NCBI GenBank assembly: GCA_963710315.1
Contig: CAVPZW010000006.1
Span: 830,267 to 894,266 of the forward strand
Length of the DNA: 64,000 bases
Direction of reading: 5' to 3'
Source: Palsa-360 sp963710315
GTDB lineage: Bacteria; Acidobacteriota; Terriglobia; Acidiferrales; UBA7541
Below are positions 45,234 to 52,645 of the stretch, piece after piece. Below the pieces are notes generated by a model that worked only from the letters and a program-made list of their open reading frames with translations, was not told the origin of the DNA and searched no databases. Position 1 is the first letter of the stretch, and every line of letters begins with the position of its first letter. Both the position numbers and the translations under genes were made by a program.

Positions 45234-46535
45234 ATGAAGTCACTCAAACAAGATGCACTCGACTATCACCGCACCGGCCGCAAGGGCAAGATCGAGGTAG
45301 TCCCCACCAAGCCTTGTCGCACCCAGGCGGACTTGAGTCTGGCCTACACGCCGGGAGTCGCGGAACCATGCCGCGAGATTGCAAGATCGCCCGAGTTGAG
45401 CTTCGAATACACTGCCCGTGGAAATCTTGTTGCGATCGTCACCAATGGCACGCGGGTTCTCGGTTTGGGAAACATAGGAGCGCTGGCGGGAAAACCCGTC
45501 ATGGAAGGAAAAGCTGTACTGTTCAAACGATTCGCGGATATCGATGTTTTCGACCTGGAGGTAAACTCGGAGAAAGCGGAAGACGTCATCAAGTTTTGCC
45601 AGCTTCTTGAGCCCACCGTCGGCGGCATCAATCTCGAGGACATCAAGACGCCGGACTGTTTCTTGATCGAAGAAACACTGTGCAAGACCATGTCGATTCC
45701 CGTGATGCATGATGACCAGCATGGAAGCGCCATCGTCTCCGGAGCGGCGCTGCTGGGCGCATTGGCAATCGTGGGCAAACAGATCGAGCGAGTGCATGTG
45801 GTGTTCGTCGGCGCGGGAGCGGCGGGGATCGCTTGCGCCGGACATTACCTCCGATTGGGCGTCCAGCCGGATCGGATGCTGATGGTGGATACCAAAGGCG
45901 TGATTTATGCCGGTCGCACCGAAGGCATGAATCCGTATAAGGTGCGGTTTGCCCGCCAGACCGAATTGCGGACCTTGACGGAAGCGCTGCGCGACGCCGA
46001 TGTGTTGGTCGGATTTTCGGCGAAGGGCGCGGTGACTCCGGATATGCTGAAGTTCATGGCGCCTCGCCCTATCGTGTTTGCGCTGGCCAATCCGGACCCG
46101 GAGATTTCGCCAGAGGATGCGCGAAGCGCCCGCAGCGATCTCATCATGGCTACCGGACGCTCTGACTATCCCAATCAAGTGAACAACGTGCTCGGGTTTC
46201 CGTTCGTCTTTCGCGGGGCGCTGGATGTCCGCGCCCGTGCCATCAACGAAGAAATGAAAATTGCCGCAACTCTTGCACTGGCAGAATTGGCCAGGGAGGA
46301 GGTGCCGGATTCGGTCTGCCAAGCCTACGGCGTGGAAAAAATCCAGTTTGGCTCCGAGTACATCGTCCCCAAGCCGTTCGATCCACGGGTATTACTCTGG
46401 GTAGCGTCGGCCGTCGCACGCGCGGCAATGGAATCGGGCGTGGCGCGGCATCCCGTTGTTCTTGAAGAATACCGAGAGCGGCTTGATCTGCTGGGGAGGC
46501 GGCTCATGCGTTCTAGCTTCACTTTCGCACCCTAA
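45234..46535 (+). CDS. NAD(P)-dependent malic enzyme
   Basis: A 433-residue protein of the short bacterial malic-enzyme type without a phosphotransacetylase domain. LAYTPGVAEPCREIA (catalytic Tyr), GTRVLGLGNIGALAGKPVME, MHDDQHGSAIVSGAALL (metal-binding Asp) and the Rossmann motif VFVGAGAAGIACA are clear. It converts malate to pyruvate and CO2 with NAD(P)H. GAGGAG precedes ATG 45234. The pyruvate could feed the PDH-type complex of this island. Confidence 0.95.
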   Translation: MKSLKQDALDYHRTGRKGKIEVVPTKPCRTQADLSLAYTPGVAEPCREIARSPELSFEYTARGNLVAIVTNGTRVLGLGNIGALAGKPVMEGKAVLFKRFADIDVFDLEVNSEKAEDVIKFCQLLEPTVGGINLEDIKTPDCFLIEETLCKTMSIPVMHDDQHGSAIVSGAALLGALAIVGKQIERVHVVFVGAGAAGIACAGHYLRLGVQPDRMLMVDTKGVIYAGRTEGMNPYKVRFARQTELRTLTEALRDADVLVGFSAKGAVTPDMLKFMAPRPIVFALANPDPEISPEDARSARSDLIMATGRSDYPNQVNNVLGFPFVFRGALDVRARAINEEMKIAATLALAELAREEVPDSVCQAYGVEKIQFGSEYIVPKPFDPRVLLWVASAVARAAMESGVARHPVVLEEYRERLDLLGRRLMRSSFTFAP

Positions 46536-46882
46536 TCCCGCCTGCGCTTGCCGGCGTTTGCAGTAGCTGCAGAAAGTGCTCTGGCTTGCTGTCGATGAGC
46601 GTGCCTGTCTTGTGTTTCCGTAAATCACTTCAATCATTTGTATTCTTCATCATCCACACCCGTGATTCAAGTCACAGCCCTGCGCTGCTTGACTGAGATA
46701 AAAGAGATCAATGAATTCATTTTCAAATACGTCATCCACAATCGTGCTCCCGCCATACACATGCCGTTCCGCGACTGTATTGCGCCAATGCGTACATCAG
46801 AACATCGAATGCGGTCGCAGAGCCTTGCCTTCGTCGAATGGGCGCGGATTGGGAATCCCTTGTCACAGGTTAGGACAGGACT
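46536..46882. other. Intergenic region with one operator
   Basis: No supported gene. Open frames are short and of odd composition. It contains an exact palindrome at 46662, probably controlling the following small membrane protein, usp and cytochrome genes. Confidence 0.5.
46662..46675. promoter_or_regulatory. GTGA-N6-TCAC palindrome
   Basis: GTGATTCAAGTCAC, about 208 bp before the next plus-strand gene. Confidence 0.65.
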
Positions 46883-47086
46883 ATGATCGCTAGCGAAGAA
46901 ATCATCATTTCAGGTGAGAATTTCATCGAACGCCGGATCATTCTTTTTCCGCAACAAGAGGACATTGAAGATTTGCGGACGCGGGCTTACAGTCGGGGTT
47001 ACACATGCGGCTGGACGCGTGGGCTGATAATGGGGTTAGCGATTTTCGGTGTCGCTGCTTTATGTATCTGGTTGACCGTCATCTAG
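46883..47086 (+). CDS. Small single-pass membrane protein, unknown
   Basis: A 67-residue protein with an acidic/charged N-terminal half (FPQQEDIEDLRTRAYSRGY) and a C-terminal helix (GLIMGLAIFGVAALCIWLTV). The family is not recognised. It lies 40 bp upstream of a usp gene in the same direction, supporting a real small gene in that transcript. Confidence 0.5.
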   Translation: MIASEEIIISGENFIERRIILFPQQEDIEDLRTRAYSRGYTCGWTRGLIMGLAIFGVAALCIWLTVI

Positions 47087-47126
47087 TGACCAGGACATTC
47101 TGCAATTCTCGCGAGAGGTGGAAAAG

Positions 47127-47600
47127 TTGAGTCAGAGAATTTTAGTGCCACTGGACGGTTCACCGCTTGCGGAGTTGGCATTGCCTGAGGCGCTGGCATT
47201 AGCAAAGCTGCCGGAGTCCATGGTGACCCTGCTTCATGTGATCCCTCCGATCGAGGATGTAATTTCCGATGGTGAAGTGATCACAATCGATCAGCAGTGG
47301 GAGAACCGGAAAATCCACGCGCTGCACTATTTGCAAAGCATTTCCGCCCGCCCCGACTGGAAATCCGTAAAGGTGACTGTCGCCGTGGAAATGGGCGTGC
47401 CAGCCGAGGTGATCCTTGACTTTGCGCAAAAGCACAAAATAGATCGGATCGTGATGTCCACGCATGGCCGCACTGGTTTCAACCGATGGGTTTACGGGAG
47501 CGTCGCCGATAAAGTGCTGCGGGCTGCTGACAGAACGGTAGTGCTTGTCCGCGCTGGATCGCCAATTGGGCCGCAGCCCACTAAAAGCAACGCGCTCTAA
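47127..47600 (+). CDS. Universal stress protein (UspA family)
   Basis: A Usp of about 157 residues: SQRILVPLDGSPLAELALPE, the ATP-binding-type loop VMSTHGRTGFNRWVYGSVAD and TVVLVRAGSP. AGAGGTGG suits a TTG start at 47127; GTG 47118 would overlap the ribosome-binding site. The Pro-rich insert after strand 2 is common in this subgroup. It precedes a cytochrome c gene by 82 bp. Confidence 0.9.
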   Translation: MSQRILVPLDGSPLAELALPEALALAKLPESMVTLLHVIPPIEDVISDGEVITIDQQWENRKIHALHYLQSISARPDWKSVKVTVAVEMGVPAEVILDFAQKHKIDRIVMSTHGRTGFNRWVYGSVADKVLRAADRTVVLVRAGSPIGPQPTKSNAL

Positions 47601-47682
47601 AATAAGGCGTTCGGCATTTGGGCGCCTGGCGAGAAAGTGGAGTGCGCTCCTGCAATTGCCAGACTGGAAACTGGGAGGCATT

Positions 47683-48105
47683 ATGGCTCGACACCGAAGA
47701 ATCCCGCTTGCTGCAGTGCTCTTGGCCCTCTGCGCCGCGGGCGCCAGAGGAACTCCGGCCCAAGATAAAGATCAGCTTCCGGCGGACAATGTACCCTCTG
47801 GCGCGGCCATCTACAAACAAAACTGCGCTGCCTGCCATGGATCTGACGCGAAAGGAAACGGACCGGTAAAGAAGGTGCTTAGGAAGCCCGCGCCTGACCT
47901 CACGACCTTGTCCAAGCGCCACGGTGGCAAGTTTCCATATGCCTATGTTATTGGAGTTCTTCGCTTTGCCCCTGGCGTTCCTTCTCACGGATCGGGCGAT
48001 ATGCCCATGTGGGGGCCCCTTTTTGAATATTATTACAATCAGAATTCCGCACAGCAGAGAATTCGCAATCTCTGCGACTTTCTGGCGGCTCTGCAGGAAA
48101 AGTAG
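47683..48105 (+). CDS. Periplasmic monoheme cytochrome c (class I)
   Basis: A 140-residue protein with signal peptide RIPLAAVLLALCAAGARG and one CAACH at residues 48-52 in the typical IYKQNCAACHGSDAKGNG. The distal Met ligand is in GDMPMWG. GGGAGG precedes the start. It is a soluble electron carrier; as the only other cytochrome here it could connect to the decaheme module or to an oxidase elsewhere. Confidence 0.9.
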   Translation: MARHRRIPLAAVLLALCAAGARGTPAQDKDQLPADNVPSGAAIYKQNCAACHGSDAKGNGPVKKVLRKPAPDLTTLSKRHGGKFPYAYVIGVLRFAPGVPSHGSGDMPMWGPLFEYYYNQNSAQQRIRNLCDFLAALQEK

Positions 48106-48198
48106 TCGCCAAAAACGACGGGGCGTGGAACTCGTCTGATGGCTTTAGGTTCCACCAACACTCAGGAACAACTCTGCGGATTGCCTCGCTGCTACGAT

Positions 48199-49179
48199 TT
48201 ACTTACGTATTTGCTCGCCAGCAGTCTCCTGCTCTTCTTCAGCCTTCTGCCAACTGGAATTGGGGTTGTATTCTTTCATGGCTCTAGCCAGAACATCGGT
48301 CTGCTTGCCGAGATCCTTCTGATACACGATCCCTTTTTCGTTCACGATGAATGTCATTACACCGGACGACCTGTATTCCGCTGGATAAGCCACGAAAGCG
48401 AAGCCCTCCGTCATTTTGCCGTTTACGATGTAACTTTTTGCGCCGCCTGGGGCATTGCCGCCCTGACGGGTTAGGATATGATAATAATAACCTCGGTAAG
48501 GGGTCGCGGCGCCGTCTCGACGTTTGACATAGCCCTCGGCAACGGCTGCCGCCACCAGAGGTCCGACGGGGCTCTGGGGATCGCCATTAGCCGCCTTCCA
48601 ATAAAGGCCATTGTGCTGACCTTCATCGCTGAAAATTTTCTGGGCGTACTCATTGCCCTGTGTTGAGTAGTATTCCTTTTCCGCTGCCACGAGCTGTTGG
48701 CAAACGCGAATGGTCGATATTTCATTCCTGCCAATTCGCCTGTACAAAATTTCTTTCTTGCCCGCCTCGGTGTCGAAATACCAAGAATTGCCCTTGTTTA
48801 CCAGGGGAATGGGAGTGGGCCAATTCTCCGCGCCGATATACAAAGTGGTGGTTCCATCCGGTTCTTTCACCAGACGGTGCATTTCCTGATATTTCTTCAC
48901 GAAATTAGCGCGGTTTTGGGCATCCTCGGTTTCGTCACCCGAGGAGACGATTCGTTTCTGATCTGGCCCGAGGATATCGAGCATCGCATTTTCATCGCCA
49001 CTCTGCGCTGCCGTGACGAGAGCGTCGCTTGCCTCCTGGGGCGACGAAAATGTTTTCTGCCCCTCTTGCTGCGCCATCGAGTGGGCCGGGAAGCATCCCG
49101 CCAGAAGCATGGCGATGGCGGCTAATTTGGAAAATTGGGCCCAATGAATTTCGTGAAAGTTAAGCTTCATTCGCCGCAT
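48199..49179 (-). CDS. DUF2950 family exported protein
   Basis: A protein of about 326 residues with a lipoprotein-like signal (LAAIAMLLAGCFPAHSMAQ). FSSPQEASDALVTAAQSGDE, GLYWKAANGDPQSPVGPLVA and YHILTRQGGNAPGGAKSYIV are typical of DUF2950. The function is unknown. This family is usually encoded next to a DUF3300 protein, as it is here (89 bp to the DUF3300 stop). Confidence 0.88.
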   Translation of the reverse strand: MRRMKLNFHEIHWAQFSKLAAIAMLLAGCFPAHSMAQQEGQKTFSSPQEASDALVTAAQSGDENAMLDILGPDQKRIVSSGDETEDAQNRANFVKKYQEMHRLVKEPDGTTTLYIGAENWPTPIPLVNKGNSWYFDTEAGKKEILYRRIGRNEISTIRVCQQLVAAEKEYYSTQGNEYAQKIFSDEGQHNGLYWKAANGDPQSPVGPLVAAAVAEGYVKRRDGAATPYRGYYYHILTRQGGNAPGGAKSYIVNGKMTEGFAFVAYPAEYRSSGVMTFIVNEKGIVYQKDLGKQTDVLARAMKEYNPNSSWQKAEEEQETAGEQIRK

Positions 49180-49268
49180 ATGGCTTCTCTCCATTTCTAA
49201 ATGTCACCGTCTATAGGGAACATATATCCACAATTTCCAAGTAATGGCGGTACCCAGTGGGAATTCGA

Positions 49269-50432
49269 TTACCGATGCCCGCCACCACCACCTCGAGCTC
49301 CACCGCCCCCGCGCGCTGCCCCGCCACCTATGCTCCCGCTTCCGCGTGAGGAGTAGCTTCTTGTCTGCCCGCCTTGGCCGTAGCCGCTAAACGCGCCCGA
49401 GCGGGTCCCGCTCTGGCCACGGGGTTCCGCGTATCCTCGAGCAGCCTGATTGCCTCCATCGAACGGCCTGGTCGTTCCGCCGGGACGGTTGTAAACTCCG
49501 CCGCGTCCGCCGATGTTGCCGCTGGGAGGCCTGTTTCCTTCATTGGGGCGGGCTGCAAATCCGCCGCGCGCGCCTCCTCCTCGATAGAAATTGTTCCTGT
49601 TGTAGAACGTGGTGCTCCGGGAATAGTACCTGTTGTGGTTAAAAATTGGGTATCGGTGATACCAGTCGAATCCCCAATAAGGCCAGCCCCATCCAAAACC
49701 GCCGAAGAAGCCGATTCCGAAGCCGATTCCAAAGGAAAGGTATGGGCCCTCATACCAGATTCCGGGATATGGATACCATCCCGGCCACGGCACGAGGGGA
49801 TATCCGTAAACCAGCCACGGATCATACGCGGGTACGTAAACGACATCGGGGGTAGCCGGCTGAATGATGACCGTCGAGCCCTGCGTGGTTACGGTTTGCT
49901 GCGGCGTTGACTTCAGGGTGCCGGCTTGCTGCGCCCGCTGGCGCATCACCTGTACGGCATCCATCACATCCTGTTGCTGATTATAGTAAGCGTCCCCAAG
50001 AGACGACGTCCAGGAAAGGTTCTTGTCCATATTTCCGAGGACGGACGGAAATGCGGTGAGCGCCTTGACGCTCGGGTCCCAAGGCTGTTGATCCGCAGCC
50101 TGGCCTAGCGCTTCGCCTTTCAGATCGGGATGCGCTTGCACCCATCGATCCGCCTGGACGACTTGTTCAGGAAACGTAGACGCTGCCAGAATTTGCGCCA
50201 CAAGCGAATCCGGATACAGCGCAATCGGCGCTACCAACTGCTGCAACTGCTCGTGGGTCTGTTGCGTATACGCAGGAGCCGGCGCGGTCTGCGCCGGGGC
50301 TTGCGTGGCTTGGTAGGCGGACACGTTCTGGGGCCACGTTGCGAACAAAAGAGCCAAGGACAACACAGAGACCAAGAACTGCCTGCCCAATCCAGGCCTT
50401 AAAAAGCCGACGGCACGTCCGAAAATGTTCAT
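49269..50432 (-). CDS. DUF3300 family exported protein with Gly-rich tail
   Basis: In this 387-residue protein a signal peptide (LVSVLSLALLFATWP) is followed by the DUF3300 core (QLVAPIALYPDSLVAQILAA, AADQQPWDPSVKALTAFPSV) and a YVPAYDPWLVYG segment. The tail is rich in Gly, Arg, Tyr and Trp. It is probably envelope-associated. AGGAGG precedes ATG 50432. An operator lies at 50587. Function unknown. Confidence 0.9.
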   Translation of the reverse strand: MNIFGRAVGFLRPGLGRQFLVSVLSLALLFATWPQNVSAYQATQAPAQTAPAPAYTQQTHEQLQQLVAPIALYPDSLVAQILAASTFPEQVVQADRWVQAHPDLKGEALGQAADQQPWDPSVKALTAFPSVLGNMDKNLSWTSSLGDAYYNQQQDVMDAVQVMRQRAQQAGTLKSTPQQTVTTQGSTVIIQPATPDVVYVPAYDPWLVYGYPLVPWPGWYPYPGIWYEGPYLSFGIGFGIGFFGGFGWGWPYWGFDWYHRYPIFNHNRYYSRSTTFYNRNNFYRGGGARGGFAARPNEGNRPPSGNIGGRGGVYNRPGGTTRPFDGGNQAARGYAEPRGQSGTRSGAFSGYGQGGQTRSYSSRGSGSIGGGAARGGGGARGGGGGHR

Positions 50433-50586
50433 GATCTTGAACCTCCTCTGCACTCTCATCGGTTGCGGCTTCCGATAGAAGATAAGCAGGACGGGGTCTG
50501 AGCCAGAGTTTCTGTTCCTGAGCTTCCCATTCGCCCGAAAACCTTGCTTTCCTCTTTCTTTTTACTCCCGGGCGAGAGGCAAAGCG

Positions 50587-50600
50587 GTGATTTGCATCAC
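50587..50600. promoter_or_regulatory. GTGA-N6-TCAC palindrome before DUF3300/DUF2950
   Basis: GTGATTTGCATCAC, 155 bp upstream of the minus-strand DUF3300 start. It is the rightmost exact copy seen in the window. Confidence 0.68.
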
Positions 50601-50789
50601 AGATGACTATGTCGGGCAACAGTTGATGCAGCGTTTGGGACGCGCCAAACACTTGTGAAAAACCTTAATTTGTAAATCTAGTAGGAGCGCACGCCCGAAC
50701 AGTACCGCTATTCTATTTACTTCTTGGTGACTATTAAGCTATGCGAAATCATGTTCAGATACGCCCGCGCGCTTGCGTTCGCCCCCCCA

Positions 50790-51014
50790 TCAGATGCAGA
50801 GAGGATGGGCCTCTGCCGTCGTGCTTGGCAGCGTCACACCGTTCCGAGCATCAAGGATTCGGACCTGACGGTCCTTTAGGAGCGCAATCGTGAAATCGAG
50901 GGTCGCCGCGGGATCGAGTCGTCGCTTTCCATTGAGCGAGTATCGGACGCCAAATTGAAAGGCTCGAGGATGAGGTTTGGGGTTGCCGCTCTTATGAAAT
51001 TCTCGGACCCGCAC
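50790..51014 (-). pseudogene. Integrase-like N-terminal fragment (tyrosine recombinase remnant)
   Basis: 74 codons reading RVREFHKSGNPKPHPRAFQF, GVRYSLNGKRRLDPAATLD and FTIALLKDRQVRILDA. This looks like the N-terminal arm-binding region of phage-type integrases (V-R-Y-x-x-N-G-K-R-R). No catalytic domain follows. It lies 180 bp from tRNA-Gln, the kind of gene integrases use as attachment site. Assignment by resemblance only. Confidence 0.4.
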
Positions 51015-51193
51015 CCATGGGAATCCGTTGGTGCGTAGCCGCTAATACAACTTGGCCTTTGACTATGCCATTTCTCATTTCCACTTCATAGTGCTCAGCG
51101 TTTTGGGAATTCAGCGTAGCTATTTGAAGAAAGTGGCAACAGTGCTGGTAAGAGTAGATGGGTCTTAGCGATTTATCAGGGCTTTTGTTAGAT

Positions 51194-51268
51194 TGGCTGG
51201 GAGGCCTGGACTCGAACCAGGATAATCAGAGTCAGAGTCTGATGTACTGCCGATTGTACGACCTCCCA
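51194..51268 (-). tRNA. tRNA-Gln (anticodon CTG)
   Basis: On the minus strand a full cloverleaf folds: 7-bp acceptor TGGGAGG/CCTCCCA (U1-A72 as in tRNA-Gln), D stem GTAC/GTAC, anticodon stem TCAGA/TCTGA with loop CTCTGAC (anticodon CTG), T arm CCTGG-TTCGAGT-CCAGG, discriminator G and encoded CCA. It is not inside any gene. Confidence 0.93.
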
Positions 51269-51686
51269 GCCGAGGGAGACGAAAGAAATGGGCCGTGGCG
51301 AGCCAGGATGTTCCCGGCCTCACGACCCAGCTTCATTACTTTAGACAGGAAAAGCAGCCACGTCAACCGCTCGGGAGCGAGTGCGTTTTAGGCAAGCCTT
51401 GCAATTTCACGCCGAAAAACACGATGAGGAACGGCACCCGCACGCTGACTTTCAGTGCAAGGGGCGTCTTGCAGCGACTTCTTGTCCAGTGGGCCGTTCG
51501 CCGCATTGGAAGGGCCTAATAGCAATGGGTCGAATGCCGATTCGCACTAAATGAAAGACCGTCCCGTGTCGCCACCATTCGCCAGGATGACTTTTGCACT
51601 TGAGCTAGCGTGTTCCGGCCAGTACCATCGTCTGCCAGTGTTTCGCGCATTTGCGGACACGCACACTTTCAGGGGAGTTTCTCACA
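51269..51686. other. Intergenic region, no feature seen
   Basis: 418 bp between tRNA-Gln and the PuuD-like gene. Short open frames have no protein-like character, and I found no repeat or operator. The AGGGGAG at 51671 is the ribosome-binding site of the next gene. Confidence 0.5.
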
Positions 51687-52508
51687 ATGCCGCCCGCAGT
51701 CAGCGAATGGTGCAACCTTCTACTCCGATGGATACACGTACTCGCCGGAATCTTCTGGATCGGGCAGACCTATTATTTCACCAAGCTGGAAGGACGCATG
51801 GGCCTGGACGAGGAGACCGCGCGAAAATCCGGCAGGCTTCCCCAGGTTTGGCTGGTGCACAGCGGAAGCTTTTCCCTTGTCGAAAAACAATCTTCGCCCA
51901 AGGCCGTCCCCGCGAAATTTTATTGGTTTCGTTGGGAAGCTCTGATCACCTGGATTTCCGGATTCCTGCTGCTAGGGCTGCTGTATTACTCTGGCGGGTT
52001 GCTGCTGGACGATAGCGTTTCGAATATCGGCATGGGGACGGGAGTTGCAATTGGCCTGGGCACGCTGTTCCTTGGTTTTGCCGTGTACGAGGGAATTTGG
52101 AGATCGCCGCTCGGACGATTGCCCGTGTTGGCCGGGACTATTTGCTATCTCCTGGTCGTCGCGCTGGCCTACGGCCTCACCCACGTAATCAGCGGCCGCG
52201 CGGCCTACATGCACATGGGCGCGCTCTTCGGCACCATCATGGCCGCCAACGTCTGGATGGGCATCCTGCCCGCGACACGCAAGATGCTGGCCGCCATTCG
52301 AGCAGGAACACCGATCGATCAGAAGCTCGCGGAAAGAGCGAAGAACCGTACTGTTCACAACACCTACATGACCGTCCCGCTGATCTTCCTGATGATCAGC
52401 AATCATTTCCCAACGGCCACTTATGGCGCGGATTATAATTGGCTGATTCTGTCCGCGCTGGTGCTGGCGGGCGCAGTTTCCGCAAAGTTCATCTACAAGG
52501 CCTCTTGA
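51687..52508 (+). CDS. PuuD-like urate hydroxylase membrane-domain protein
   Basis: A 273-residue protein with about seven membrane helices. LLLRWIHVLAGIFWIGQTYY and HVISGRAAYMHMGALFGTIM, then VHNTYMTVPLIFLMISNHFP, are the conserved His-containing helices of the PuuD N-terminal domain. Full-length PuuD (urate hydroxylase) ends in a cytochrome c domain; this protein stops before it, so the electron acceptor would be a separate cytochrome. No purine-catabolism gene lies beside it, so the substrate is uncertain. Confidence 0.82.
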   Translation: MPPAVSEWCNLLLRWIHVLAGIFWIGQTYYFTKLEGRMGLDEETARKSGRLPQVWLVHSGSFSLVEKQSSPKAVPAKFYWFRWEALITWISGFLLLGLLYYSGGLLLDDSVSNIGMGTGVAIGLGTLFLGFAVYEGIWRSPLGRLPVLAGTICYLLVVALAYGLTHVISGRAAYMHMGALFGTIMAANVWMGILPATRKMLAAIRAGTPIDQKLAERAKNRTVHNTYMTVPLIFLMISNHFPTATYGADYNWLILSALVLAGAVSAKFIYKAS

Positions 52509-52549
52509 AAAACTTGAACGATTCCGTGTTGCACACGCCCTGAAAATAC

Positions 52550-52588
52550 GGTGGCGCCGGCTGGGATCGAACTCCAGCCAGCGCCACC
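52550..52588. terminator. Strong bidirectional stem-loop
   Basis: A 15-bp stem (GGTGGCGCCGGCTGG with CCAGCCAGCGCCACC, one mismatch), 9-base loop, then TCTTTCT. It lies between the convergent PuuD-like and phosphoesterase genes, so a shared terminator is likely. Confidence 0.75.
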
Positions 52589-52645
52589 TCTTTCTATCCC
52601 AACTTTCAGAATCACCACAACCGAAACGTGTTGAGTAGCGAGACC

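Larger units (their letters stand above)
50433..51193. other. Intergenic region with operator and integrase-like remnant
   Basis: Apart from the palindrome at 50587 and the integrase-like fragment at 50790-51014, I see no gene or repeat here. It separates the stress island from the tRNA-Gln gene. Confidence 0.5.

Noticed and set aside
45240..46322. Long open frame (360 codons) antisense to malic enzyme
   Set aside because: Rich in His/Gln/Arg as expected from the reverse complement of a GC-rich gene; malic enzyme motifs are complete on the plus strand.
46638..46886. Possible 82-residue gene before the small membrane protein
   Set aside because: Composition is not protein-like, it overlaps an operator and there is no ribosome-binding site.
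52550..52588. Second tRNA, because the loop and stem resemble a T arm
   Set aside because: No anticodon or D arm can be folded; a terminator between convergent genes explains it better.
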